DNA of 64,000 bases from Acanthamoeba castellanii str. Neff (Eukaryota > Discosea > Longamoebia > Acanthamoebidae). Within the stretch, counting starts at the first letter, position 1; each line of letters opens with the position of its first letter. The notes beneath the pieces were generated by a model. That model was not told the origin of the DNA, made no database searches, and saw only the letters and a program-made list of their open reading frames with translations. The stretch lies in contig NW_004457669.1 of assembly GCF_000313135.1 (NCBI RefSeq), positions 62,001-126,000 of the forward strand, written 5' to 3'. Positions 48,188-59,567 of the stretch are shown piece by piece. Made by a program: the position numbers and the translations under genes.

Positions 48188-48361
48188 GCGAAGGTGTAGC
48201 CAAGACGGTCAAACGAGCAAGTGATGCAGGTAACGTAATCAATCTTCTTCTGCGCATGTAAATACAAAAGCCGTCGTCTTCTCTTATTCTGACTTACGTG
48301 TGTGAACGGCAAGACCTCATCTTCTTCTTCTTCTTGCTTCTTCTTCAAGCCTAGCTGGAGG

Positions 48362-49457
48362 TTAGACCTGAGTGTAGTCGTCGTTTCGTGCCTTCCTCTT
48401 CCGTTTGCTGCTGTTGGCTCGCTTGGCCTCGCGCTCCACTCGGTAGCTCACTTCCCGGTCTTCTTCGAGTTGGGTCACATCAGCAGCACAGCCTGGAGGA
48501 GGATATGTGAGAGAGATGTCGTGGGCATGTGAGCGACAATCTTCTTCAACAAGGGCACCACCATCAATGCATATAAGAAGAATGATCAAGCCAACGCTAA
48601 CGTGCAAGCTACGGACCTGCAACTGGACACTTGGTGCCCTTTCGCTTGTTGGCTTTCATGTGAGCCAGGATGGCCTCTTTGCTGTAGAGATGGCCGCACA
48701 CGGGGCTGGTTGAAGTAGAAGAGCGGTGTGGGTGAGGCGACCGGACAAAGAGGAAGAGACCAGAGATCAGCGACGTGAGACGGGGGCGGGTGAATGACGT
48801 ACTTCTTCACTGGCTCGACTAGAAGCTTGCGCGTGATGGGGCACATGAGGTTGTTTTCGTCCTGTGTCGCCATCACCACCAGATCGTCGTTTGCTTCATC
48901 GGGAAGTGCCTCATCGGGATGGTGCACCTTCTGGAAAGTGAAGTGTGTGAGCACAGAGCGACGAGGGGTGGTCATAGTGCTTGCAGGACCGCACCCAGAC
49001 TTTCTGTCTAAACTCGCGGTATCGCGGATGTCGCTGGAACTGTGCATCTTCCTCTGCCGCTTCGGCGTGTCGTCTGTCGATGAGCTCCACCAAGTTTGTT
49101 TCACCCTGCGTGGAGTGAATAGGGAGAACGAGACCAAAAGAGCAAAATCAGGCGAACGCACCTCTTCATTTCGCAGCACGTTTCGAACTTCGCCGATAAT
49201 GGTGGCATGATCTTGAAGCAGCTTTTCCATGGTGATGTACGACTGCATAGCCTCGTCCAAATTCTGAACCTGATAAGAATTTGGCCGTTAATCTCCTGGT
49301 GATGGACAATTCAAACGAGCATTCATACTTTCTCTCCTTCGCCCTGCTCCTCTAACGCGACCGCCACTTCGGTGGCGAGAGTCATCGCAATCGCCAGTTC
49401 ATCCTTGATTGCCTTGTGCTTCCCGCCCAACCTATCGAGCTCTCGCTGAAGTTGCAT
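48362..49457 (-). CDS. NSE2: NSE2/MMS21 SUMO E3 ligase of the SMC5/6 complex
   Basis: Exons from ATG 49457 to the stop at 48362. An N-terminal coiled coil (LQRELDRLGGKHKAIKDELA, NLDEAMQSYITMEKLLQDH) would pack along the SMC5 arm. The C-terminal SP-RING reads LMCPITRKLLVEPVKNPVCG then HLYSKEAILAHMKANKRKGT and KCPVAGC, with C-x-H/C-C zinc ligands as in MMS21. A short basic tail follows (REAKRANSSKRKRKARNDD). It transfers SUMO to SMC5/6 and DNA-repair substrates. The SP-RING is split by an intron inside the Asn codon before PVCGH, phase exact. The gene ends tail to tail with HAUS8, about 175 bases apart. Confidence 0.88.
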
Positions 49458-49626
49458 CTTTCGCTTTTGATCAGAAGCAGATTTTCGTGTTTTGGGCAGA
49501 ATTTTTGGCGCCAGATGAAACACATTTGGGAAACACAGAAACCGTTCCGAAATCAGAAGAAAATTAATTTGCTGCCAGCTTCCACTTGTTGAACAACGCG
49601 AGAAGCAGAAGAATCCAAGCGAGAAG

Positions 49627-49959
49627 ATGGCGTCAGCACTGAAGGCTCAGTTCGAAGCGGAAGCGGCAAAGCAGAAGGCGTCGCCGGCGAAGCCTGGCCA
49701 GCCCACTGGTGTGCAGGGACTGATCAAGCAGCACAAGAACTTCATCGAGCCGCCCCCTGCCAAAGGTACGCCTCACATCGACAAGAAGAACGAAAAAGAG
49801 GTCGTGCTAACACCTGGACGTGGTCGTGGTGCAGTGAGTTGGAAAGCTGACGACAATGGCACCACCTCTGCGGCTGAGGCGTCGCACATTCGCTACACCA
49901 AGGAGGGTGGCAAGCCCAAGGGTCCGCCCCCCAAGAAGAGCTTGACGGACCTTCCCTAA
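49627..49959 (+). CDS. Small basic protein of unknown function
   Basis: Open frame from ATG 49627 to TAA 49957-49959. A 69-base intron (49766-49834, GTACGC to GTGCAG) is likely; because its length is a multiple of three and it is open, both spliced (87 residues) and unspliced (110 residues) forms keep the frame. The spliced protein starts with an amphipathic helix (ALKAQFEAEAAKQK), then VQGLIKQHKNFIEPPP, VSWKADDNGTTSAAEASH and a Lys/Pro tail (GKPKGPPPKKSLTDLP). A helix followed by a proline-rich segment is reminiscent of small actin-binding peptides, but no WH2 core is convincing. Confidence 0.6.
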   Translation: MASALKAQFEAEAAKQKASPAKPGQPTGVQGLIKQHKNFIEPPPAKGTPHIDKKNEKEVVLTPGRGRGAVSWKADDNGTTSAAEASHIRYTKEGGKPKGPPPKKSLTDLP

Positions 49960-50261
49960 AGTGGAGGTTGTAAACTATGTCATAGCTAAGCCCCTGTACA
50001 TCATTGACACATTTATTGGATCAAAAAAAACAGAAAAAGAATTGGAAGTGAAATTGGCAACGGAGGAAATTTCTGTTTGCTGGAAGTAGATTCGCTAAAA
50101 CATCAAAATCACCCAGCCCTGCATCTGGCCACATTTCATCAATTCTTGTTCTGTGCCGAGAGGAAAAAGCCAAGGTGCCACCCACCCATGAATGCATGCA
50201 TGCATGCAGGCCCTTCAACTTACGATTAAACTCTCCTGCTTTTGATTGGATCAGTCTTGCC

Positions 50262-51632
50262 ATGTATGACTCAGAGGGTGAAGACGATGATGCTCTGCTG
50301 TTCCCTACATCTACAACCACCCCCTCGCGGCCAGTACCCTCACCCTCGCGCCCAACAGTTGGCACAGTTGGCACCTCCCGACCGGTGTCACAGGCGTTGA
50401 GCGACCGTGACGCCAAAAAGCCACGAAAGTCGGCCGGCGGCGAGGATGGGTACAACAGCGACGATGAAGGTCGGCAGGGAGCCGTTGCCGACTCACATGG
50501 CACGCTTCCTGAAGACGAAGGAGCTTTCGAGGAGGACCTCAGACGGGTCGGCTACCAGATCAAGCGGATGACAGGCGACGGCAACTGCCTGTTTAGAGCA
50601 GTGGGTAAGTGTGATGTCGCACCTGCGCCATTGAAGTGGTAGAAGTGCTGAGTCTTCTCTTCTTGTTGCCACCAAAGCTGACCAGGTCTATGGCGACGCT
50701 GAGATGCACGACGAGGTGAGAAGTCGCTGCATGGACTACATGGTAACGTTGAGTCTTTCTGCTTCTTCGTTCCACCTTCAAAAAGAGTTCTCGAGAACGT
50801 GACGGTTGCACTCAACTCACTGGCGTGTTTGTTGCCCACTGCAGGAGAAAGAAAGGGAGCACTACTCGCAGTTCGTGGCCGAGGACTTCACAGAGTACGT
50901 GCGACGGAAGAAGCGGGACAAGGTGTTCGGCAACCACTTGGAGATCCAAGCCATATCCGAGATCTACAATCGGCCGATCGAGGTCTACGCCTACGGGCAC
51001 AGAGGTACGTGGCGTCTTTCGATGCTGATGGCGACTGGCCAATCGGGACTAACAGTACCTTACATTCAGAACCGATCAACATCTTCCACAAGCACTACTT
51101 CACGGAGTACGCGCCGATCCGCCTCTCGTACCACTGGGGCAACCACTACAACTCGGTCATCGATCCCGAGAATCCCTCCGTGGGCGTTGGGCTCGGACTG
51201 CCGCAGCTCAACAATCCCGGCCTGGAGATGGAGCGAGCCATCGAGCAGGTACGTACCTGCAACAAACGAGTCTCGCCTTGTCTTGCCTTGTTCTGAACGC
51301 GTTGTTGGTGTTGTGCGCTCTGCGTGCAGTCGATCGAGGACACACTGTACAAAGACGTGGTGGAAGCGAGCGAGTGGGAGGCTACGCAGAAGCAGCTGGA
51401 AGAGGAAGTGCTCCGCCAAAGTGCGCTCGAGGCCAACGTCGCCGTGCCCGGGATCGACCGCGAGGGCGACTTCTTCATGGGCGAGGGCGAGCTCAAAGCG
51501 GCCCTCGGCGGTGCCTCTCTGGACCCCTCTGCCGGCAGCGGCCTTGCAGCGTTCGGCGACGAGGACGAGCAACTCGCTGCCATCCTCCGACAAAGCGAGC
51601 TCGAGTACTGGCAGTCCCTGAGTAGGGAGTAG
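50262..51632 (+). CDS. OTU-domain deubiquitinase (OTUD5-like)
   Basis: Exons 50262-50604, 50678-50742 and further ones to TAG 51630-51632. After an acidic, Ser/Pro-rich start (MYDSEGEDDDALLFP) the OTU domain has GYQIKRMTGDGNCLFRAV with the catalytic Asp and Cys (DGNC), ADQVYGDAEMHDEVR, NHLEIQAISEIYNRPIEV, and YHWGNHYNSVIDP with the catalytic His. A helix near the C-terminus (DEDEQLAAILRQSELEYW) looks like a ubiquitin-interacting motif, as in OTUD5. It should remove ubiquitin chains. ATG 50175 is also in frame but adds only a non-conserved leader. Confidence 0.88.
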
Positions 51633-51838
51633 AGACCAGAGCGTGTGGTGAGGGGACGTAGCCGCCTAGCGTTGTTTTTTGTGTACATGATGACGTCCCG
51701 TCTCGTGTGCGGGGCATTTTGGAAGAAGTTTTGATTGGATGACATTATTCAGGTCGACAAAAAAGGCCAAGTTTATTCTGCGGCTTTTGGTGTGGAGCCT
51801 CGCGCACTAACGCAAGCAGAAGACGGACCGTACACTCA

Positions 51839-54061
51839 ATGGACACACCTCCGGTGGTGCAGACGAGCTCAACCACAGCGACTGCTGGCGGTGCTGTTTA
51901 TGAACCGACAGTTATCGAGTGGTGGCAAGACAGCAGCACCCCAACTATCATGGAGACACAACAACTTCAACATCAGCAACAACCCCCACAGCAGCAACAA
52001 GCCTTCGGGACTGCAGACGTCGAGGCAGACACGGCAGCACACCAACAAACCGGGACGCACCAGATGGAGCGTGCGCCCAGCCTTGAGTTGAAGATGGAGA
52101 CCGTCATTCCCAACCGCGAAGAGATTACGAGAGCCAAAGAGCAAAGCCGAGAAGATGCACAACTAAGAGTACCCCCCTTTTGCACACTTGCATCTTTGTT
52201 TTTATTTATTTATTTATTTATTTTCTCCTTCCGACCACTGCGAAGACGTACACAAGATGGATAAACTCGCAGCTGAAGGACGGCTCGCCTCCCATCCAAA
52301 TCAACGACCCCATACAAGACCTGCGCAGTACGCCCTCCTCTTCCACTTCCCTTCCCCCTCAACAGAACCTCCGTCTCCACGTGTGGGCTATGAAGCAACC
52401 ATTCCTTGAAACCACTACGGTGGTTGACTTACAAACCATGGACCTTCACCCCATTGGCTGCAACACACCTGGAGGAGACGAGCCACCATTAATACTCTGC
52501 CATGGCTCACTGTTGTGTGTGTGTCGTGTGTGTCGTGTCTTTGTGTGCGTGTTCGCGGCACGAATGTAGATGGCGTGGTGCTGATCAACCTGCTCCACCG
52601 GCTGTACGGGATTCAATTGCCGCACTACCACATGCAACCGAGCAGCAAAATACACGCTCTGGACAACGTGGTGATGGCGTTCAACATGCTCGAGCAAGTG
52701 ACGAGCACCAGCTACCCCTTCCTCAAGCCCGCCAGTACTGCCACCACGCCACTCTCCCTCCCTCCCTCCCTCTCTATTGTGCTGGCGCCTGCAGTTCGCT
52801 GACTGGATCGATCGTGATGGGATTGGCAGACGTTATCGACGGAGACGTCAAGATGATGATGGGCATGATCTGGACACTCGTGCTGGACTCTGGAGTGAGA
52901 AAGCCGCTTGCTGTCGGTACGGATCCTCGTCAAGGCGAAGGTTCAGTTTCTACGCGTCGATTGCTGAATGTACATTCATTGTTCTTGCAGGAGGCGCTGC
53001 TGCGAGCGGAGCGAACACAGGAGAACAGTCTCCTCGTCCGCTCAACATGCAGTCTTTCGAACAGACCGCGAACGCGGCCCTCTTGAACTGGTGCCAAGAG
53101 CGCACCAAGGGCTACGAAGGCGTCAACATCCAGAACTTTACGGAGAGGTGCGTCATCTCCTGTGGCGTATGGTGATCATCACGGTGTGAATGCATGTTTC
53201 ACTAATCATCAAGCTCGACTCTGTAGCTTTGCCGATGGATTGGCCTTCAACGCTCTGCTGCACAGCTACGACCCCTCCCTGGTCGAATACCAGATGCTGA
53301 ACCCTGTACGTTGCCCGTCGCTCTGTGTGGTGCGGTGGTGGTGTGGTTTTTTTTTTTTTTCCTCATCTTCATCTCCATCAGGCCTCCAGGGACGAGAACT
53401 TGCGCATCGCATTCACCACCGCCGAGCACAGGCTCGGCATCCCGCAACTCTTGGATGTAAGCGACCTTGATGGGCAGCATCCGATCGACGCGCACAGCGT
53501 CATCACGTACACCTACCTACCAGTCACCACCCTCGTCTCATGGTCGCCACGTTGTCGTTGACTCGTCGCTTGCTTGCGCATGCGCCAGGTACGTCTCTGA
53601 GTACGTCAAGCGGTTCGAGGCGCCAAGGTCGGAGCAGCACAGGCCTCCCTCCCCAGTACCGGTCCCGGCGTACGTCGCTCCGGTGGAGGTGGAGCCGCTG
53701 AGCTTCCCTCAGCCTGTGGCCCCTCCGCTTCCGCCGCGTCAGCAGACGCAGCAGGCAACGATGGGCTACGACCCGTATGCGGGCTATCAACAGCAGACCC
53801 CGCCGCCATATGGCTACGGGCTGACGCCTCCTGTGGGCTACTATGCGCCTCCCGCGTACCACCCCCAGCCGCCCGTCCATCAGCAGGCGCCTCAGGGTCA
53901 GGGCGTGAATCTCGTAAGCATTCCTCAGTCTCATGCGCGTTTGCAACACGCCGTTATCTCACGTAACCCCCCTCTGTGTCCTGCAGTACGACCACCGCAA
54001 GCCAAAGGGAGGAATCGGGCGAAGGCTTGTGGAGAAGACGTACCTCTGGGGCAAGAACTGA
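51839..54061 (+). CDS. Tandem calponin-homology domain actin-binding protein
   Basis: Exons from ATG 51839 to TGA 54059-54061. A Gln/Thr-rich leader is followed by CH1: KTYTRWINSQLKDGSPPIQ, DGVVLINLLHRLYGIQLP, ALDNVVMAFNMLEQ, GLADVIDGDVKMMMGMIWTL. CH2: QTANAALLNWCQERTKGYEG, FADGLAFNALLHSYDPSLV, RIAFTTAEHRLGIPQLLDVS and HSVITYVSEYVKRF. The order is as in alpha-actinin/spectrin-type actin-binding modules. The C-terminus is Pro/Gln/Tyr-rich (YDPYAGYQQQTPPPYGYG) and ends KPKGGIGRRLVEKTYLWGKN. It should bind or bundle F-actin. The CH1 intron at 52735-52794 keeps the frame only if the splice is shifted by one base. Confidence 0.82.
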
Positions 54062-54141
54062 GGCCTTTGCCCGCTCGGCCGACTTGAAAATAAACATAGA
54101 ATTGATTTTTCTTTTGTTTGGCAAACAAGTCGCTACACGAG

Positions 54142-57109
54142 ATGGAGTCAGAAGAGGTCGTTGCTGAAGGGGCAGGCGTTCCCAGTTCGCCTCGCTCTGA
54201 GGTGAGCAGCTCACGTGAGACTTCTCCCAAGAGGCGCGGGCTCAAGCAGAAGGCGCCCCTCGCGAAACGACCGCGGTCTGCTGGTACCCTAACCCCCCCC
54301 TCTACATGCTACAGACCTTCATGAACCTGCACGCTCGTTCCAGAAGTCCAGCAAGTAGCTGCGATGGAACCCTCTCAAGCTGTACGTCTCTTTGGCACGC
54401 TACAAGGTCCTACAAATGGTCATGCGCCACTTCATCTTGTCTTAGGCTCTCGGCCACACGCTACCATCATGCTCGTTGGCATTCGCCAAGCTGCGTGGCC
54501 GCATATCATCGCTCTATGATGAGATGAGCCACCAACAGGTATTACTTCCTCACACCAGGCGTGCTTGTAATAAGCTCTCACCCCCTCCGTCAGCTGTCCA
54601 TGGAGGAGGAGCGTAAAGCAAGGGAGCAAAGCGAAGCCAAGGCCAAGGCGCGAGCTACCGATACGCCCACTTCTCCTTCTACCGAGGGCCACGAGGAGTA
54701 CGTTTGCGAGAGACGCCAGGTAAGCCACCATCGTTCATTCTTGGGGGTGCGCGTGCTGCCTGACTCTTCCGCTCGCGTGTCCGAGACTAGCTCGAAGAGA
54801 CGACAAAACGAGCCTTGGAGGAGAACGATAAGCTGAAGCACGAACACTCGGCGTTCGCAGCCAAGCTCAAGGCCAAGAGCGACTGTATCGAAGCTCTCAA
54901 GGTATTCATTCGGCCGAGCCAAATCTGATTGATGGTAGGATGGGTGAGATGCTTGCTACTCGACAGGCGAGCAGTATCAGTTGGAGGCCAAACTTGGAGA
55001 CAAGGAGAAGCAATTGGCGGCTCTCGCTACGAAGGTTAGCAGGAGCGACGACTTGATCGACATGTTCGAGCTCAACTTCAAGCAAGTACAGCAGGAAGTT
55101 GAGGAACTCTCAGCTGCCTTTCGCATGGAGAGAGACACCGGTATCGTATCTCTGCGATCAGCCCCGATAGCGCTAACTCGTTCGCTGTCCGATTAGTCGA
55201 ATCGCTAAAGAAGACGCACTCGTCCATGCTGAGCCAGCACGAAGACATCACAGGTACCTGGCCTCGACTTTTCATGAAGAGACGAAATGCCATTTGACTG
55301 TATGAGTGCGTGATACCACAGAGGTGCTGAGACTGCGCAATCAAGAAGCATCGAAGTATCATCAGCGCCACAAGTCGCTGCAAGATAAAGTCTTTACGCT
55401 CGAAGCAGAGGTCGCAAGCCGCCAGGACAGAGTAGAGACTCTGGAAGCCGAACTGAAGAAGGTAGATTACCGGCTTCATGTTTACCCTCCCATTGCTAGG
55501 CCATCTGACTTGTCTTCCCGGTCGCTAGGAGCAGCAACAGACCAGCAATATGCGCGAAGATCTGTCCAGAGCTAGGAGCGACAAGGAGGTATCGCTCTAC
55601 TCTCACGGATGAGTAATGAAGTCTGCTCAGACTATGCCTCCCACAGTCCTCCTTGAGCTTGTGCGAACAACTTCAAGGCTTGATCAACGATGCCACCAAG
55701 CGAGCCTCGGATCAGGAGGCACTAATTGCCGAGCTCAGAGCAGCAAACCAGAGCCTACACGATAAGAACTTCGAGGTAAGCTGCATTGTTCATTGTGACC
55801 GATCGTCGCCTCACCTCCGTGCAGCAACAGCGGGAGAGCGCGGGGGAATTGAATCTGTCTCGGGCGCGTGAGGTGAGCTGAAAGCCGAGGTCGAACGCCT
55901 TGCCCAGCGGCTGCAAGTGGCGGAAACCAGCAGCGAGAGCGCCAAGAAGGAATGGGCGGAAAGAGAACGCGTCCTCCAGGAGCGTTTCGCGCTGACACAG
56001 CAACTGCTGAAGAGGCAGACCGACCAGTACCTTCCACCCACCGCCCACGTTCTGCCACTCTCGATCTCAACCTACACTCTCTTGAACACTTACGCAGCGA
56101 GGAGAAGCTGAAGCGAGAAGAGATGGCGAAGCAGAGGTCAGCCGCAACAGAAGCGTGCGCACCCGCGGCAACGCTGGCTGAGTTGCAAGCTCCTAGCGAA
56201 GAACAGCCCGAAGAGCATCACCTCCAGAAAGAAGATCCCATGCAGGAAGAGAGAGCACCAACGGTACGCAAGGAGCGCAGATGGGATTGCACCGTGCTGA
56301 CGAGTCACTGGCAGATGGTCAGAGAGATGTTCAAGCAGACTCCCGAGGAGCCGGCTCACGCGACGACTACAGCGTGTTCACGCGCGCTCGGGGTAACTTC
56401 TTCTCGAGCCGTATCGGTGGAGCCGTCGCCGAGGCGAGAGATGTCCACCGTGGGGTCGTCCAGTCGCCCAGTATGCTTGATCAACATCGGAGACGAGGAA
56501 GAAGAGCCGGCCATTCCCTTGGCCTGCTCTCCACCTCCCAAAAGCCGTCAACGCTCAGCTGCCTTCCCCTCGCCGAAGAAGCGAGAAGCCGAGTCGACCT
56601 TCTTCTCGAGCCTCGAAGAGACGAGCGAAAGCGACCACAGGAACAAGAAAGACGAAAGCAAGCACATCGCTCACTCCCTGGCAAGCCCAGCTGTGCCTTC
56701 GCCCACGTCGGACGCCGACAGCGGAAACAGAAGGAGGTCGAGGCTGCGACAGACGCAGCCCAGCACTGCGGCGGCGGCCCTCGTCGAGAGGAACCTTTGC
56801 TCCTGCGGCCAGCCGGGCTACGGCCTCATGGTACCACCACCGACCACCATCTTCTTCCGCCTCAGCCTCGCCAAAAGCCAACATGTTGGCTTCTGTTCTC
56901 TCCGCGCAGTACCGCTGCCGCATCTGTGGCAGACCGTACCACAAGGAGTGTGTGGATGACGGCGGAGGACATGCATTCGGTACGCGTGCACCCACTCGCC
57001 CAACGTTGATCGGCGCTTATCAACCACTCCTGACTGAAGAGAACTGCACACCACAGGCGCACTCTACACATGCCAGCAATGCAAGACGGACCTCGAGCAA
57101 CACGCGTGA
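54142..57109 (+). CDS. Long coiled-coil protein with a C-terminal PHD-like zinc finger
   Basis: About fourteen short exons from ATG 54142 to TGA 57107-57109, phases consistent where tested. The N-terminus is basic and Ser-rich (ETSPKRRGLKQKAPLAKR). Then comes LGHTLPSCSLAFAKLRGRIS and a long coiled coil (LEETTKRALEENDKLKHEHS, ELNFKQVQQEVEELSAAF, DKVFTLEAEVASRQDRVETL, EVERLAQRLQVAETSSESAK). The last exons give LCSCGQPGYGLM-YRCRICGR then PYHKECVDDGG and LYTCQQCKTDLEQHA, a Cys4-His-Cys3-type finger. Coiled coil plus finger recalls chromatin or ubiquitin-ligase proteins, but I do not recognise the gene. Confidence 0.7.
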
Positions 57110-57271
57110 TGAGTCTCTTACTCGTCGAGGAAGGAGCGATCAATTGTAGATAAGAAGACGACGACGAAGACGGAGAAGGATCACGCGGGGGATGAATGCG
57201 CACTTTGATTGCGCTTCGTGTTTCACGTCAGCCAGGACAGCGCACACTCGCGAACAATAAATAGAAGAGCT

Positions 57272-58172
57272 TCAAGCAAACATGTCGTACTCGTCGTCCA
57301 CCATATCCTCGTGGACGGCGGCGGTGGTCTTCGTGGGGGCCTTCTTCTTTCCCTTCTTGCCCTTCTTGGCCGAGGAGGCCTTGAGCTTGTCGTTGACGAC
57401 GACGTTGAGCGTGGCGATGAGGTCCTTGACGTCTTCGGCCTCGACGTTGACGGTCGCTTGCCTGAGCATCTCCTTCAGGAAGGTCGTGTAGAAAGCGCTC
57501 GCCTGAGTGAGCAAAAGACTAGTCAGATGCGGCCTCGATCACGGATTAACATGATTATGCAGTTGTAGAGAGTGAAGGTTGGTACCGAGAACGGCTCCAC
57601 TTTCTTGCTCACCAGCTCGGCGAGCTTGATGAACTCCCTTTCGCTCCTGGGCTTAAAGGTCTCGAGTGTGATCTCCTTCTTCGCCTCGCCCTCGTCGCCG
57701 TCATCGCCGAACAGGATGTCCGAATCTTTGAGCGCCGAGTCCTTCACGGCGAACGCGTCCATCGCATTTTCGAGATCGGAGGCCACGACTTGCTCCTGCA
57801 GCCTCTTCTTCTCCTCGTAGGTCAATTTGCGCGGGGCTTCTTCCTCTTCCTCTTCCTTTTGCCTGATTTTCTCGGCAAGGGCCTTTCCTCGCTTCTTCTT
57901 CCCCGATACTTGCGTGAATGTCTTCTTCTCCTCCGCCGGACCAGCGGGGACCTTCGGTTCCTTGGGCTTACCAAAATCCTCCCAATCATCAGTAGCAGGA
58001 CCGGCGGTGTCCTCCTCCTCATCATCCCAGGCATTTACGATGGTGGGCTTGTCTGCCGGCACCTTCACCTCAAAATCGTCATCATCTGCAATTGCGCATA
58101 CATATGGCGACAACATTACTTAATTGACCCCACAATTGTGTAGGGTGAAACACAGGGCGTACCCCACGACAT
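57272..58172 (-). CDS. EIF3J: Translation initiation factor eIF3 subunit J
   Basis: Three exons from ATG 58172 to the stop at 57272. Exon 1 codes only MSW and the next gives DDDDFEVKV. The family core is plain: VNAWDDEEEDTAGPATDDW, GKALAEKIRQKEEEEEE, RKLTYEEKKRLQEQVVASDL, TFKPRSEREFIKLAELVSKK and a C-terminal Lys-rich segment (AKKGKKGKKKAPTK) ending DEYDMFA, which matches the DEYDDFM-type end that binds the 40S decoding centre. eIF3j controls mRNA loading and ribosome recycling. The gene is divergent from the TPR protein, with 227 bases between starts. Confidence 0.93.
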
Positions 58173-58399
58173 GTTCGGTCTGATGCTTGCTTGTGCCTCC
58201 CTGGCCTAATCGCGGAACAGATCAACACAGCTTGAAAGGAAGAAATGCGCAGGAAAAGGTACATTCTCCAGATTTTGCTTCCATCACCAAAACTATGCGG
58301 AAATCGGGCGGCAACCACAAAAAGTTGAAAAATGTGGTTTCGCCACCGCGGCAAACAAGTCCGGCACAGACCAACTCATCATTCACCATCACAACAATC

Positions 58400-59431
58400 A
58401 TGTCGAACAAAGCCGCCGCTGAAGCCAAAGCCAAGGGTAACGCCTTCTTCCTGAAGAAGCAGTACCCCGAAGCCATCGAATGGTACACCAAGGCCATTAA
58501 GGCCGACCCCAATGACTCCACCTTCTACTCCAACCGGTGCGCTGCGTACATGGGCCTTGATAAGTTCAACGAGGCGCTCGGTGATGCTGAGATGTGCATC
58601 AAGCTGCAGCCCGCTTGGGTCAAGGTGCCGCCCCTCCCCGCCTCGTTGCACTTTTACCGCAATTTTTACGCATTTTGGCATTAATGCCAAAAAAACGGGA
58701 TCGCTTAATGTGGTTTTTGTCACTAGGGATGGTACCGCAAGGGTGCTGCCCTGATGTCTCTTAGCCGCTATGAGGAAGCTGCCATGGCCTTCAGGAAGGG
58801 CGTTGAATACGAGCCTCAGAATGACGATCTGAAGCAGAAGCTCGAGGATGCCGAGAGGCAGGCCAAGTATGCCCCCAAGAGGTTCCGGGAGGACGGCGTA
58901 CGCTTTCCCCTCTTACCCGCATTTTTCAACACTCTCTCAATCTTGCATTTGCTTTCATCTAGTCTGCTCTCAACGCCGCCGAGCTCGCCAAGGAGGAGGG
59001 CAATGCTCTCTTCCGTCACGCCAAGTACGAGCAGGCTATTGACAAGTACACCAGGTGCGCTTCTCTCCTTCTCTTCTGCTCGCTCGAGTGAGCTTTCCTA
59101 GCGGCGGCAATCTCAACTCGATTTGGCGCTCTTCTTGTGCAGGGCCATCACGCTTGCCTCGACCGAGGAGGAGAAGGCCACCTACTACACTAACAGGGCC
59201 ACCTGCTATGCTCAGCTGCACCATTTCAAGGAGGTGGTGGACGACACTACTGCGGCGATCAACATCAAGCCCTCTTCCAAGGCTTATCTCCGTCGCGGCC
59301 TTGCCCTCGAGAGCCTGGAGAAGTACAAGCTCGCTCTGGAGGACATGAAGAAGGTGCTGGAGCTGGACCCTAGCGCGATGGTGGCTTCGCAGGCGATCCA
59401 CAGGCTCACGCGTGCCGTCAACAACTTGTAA
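58400..59431 (+). CDS. Double-TPR co-chaperone, STI1/HOP-like
   Basis: Four exons (58400-58624, 58727-58897, 58963-59054, 59143-59431), phases exact; 258 residues. The first three TPRs (AKAKGNAFFLKKQYPEAIEW, YSNRCAAYMGLDKFNEALGD, WYRKGAALMSLSRYEEAAMA) follow TPR1 of STI1/HOP, including the carboxylate-clamp residues N in GNAFF, N in YSNR and K/R in YRKGA. A second set follows after a 25-residue linker (AKEEGNALFRHAKYEQAIDK, YYTNRATCYAQLHHFKEVVD, AYLRRGLALESLEKYKLALE). The DP domains and third TPR set of full STI1 are absent. It should hold the EEVD tails of HSP70 and/or HSP90. Confidence 0.9.
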
Positions 59432-59567
59432 ACCATAACGAGGGAGAGTGCGATTGTTGGCCAGTTTTGTGATGGAAGCGAACGATTCGAGATTAAAAAA
59501 ATGAATCGTGGTCGCTTTTCCTTTTGATTTGTTTGATATAAAACGCACAGATGCATGCACCGCCAAC

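Noticed and set aside
50190..50212. GCATGCATGCATGCATGC palindrome upstream of the OTU gene
   Set aside because: A short simple repeat in a leader; nothing else supports an operator or origin.
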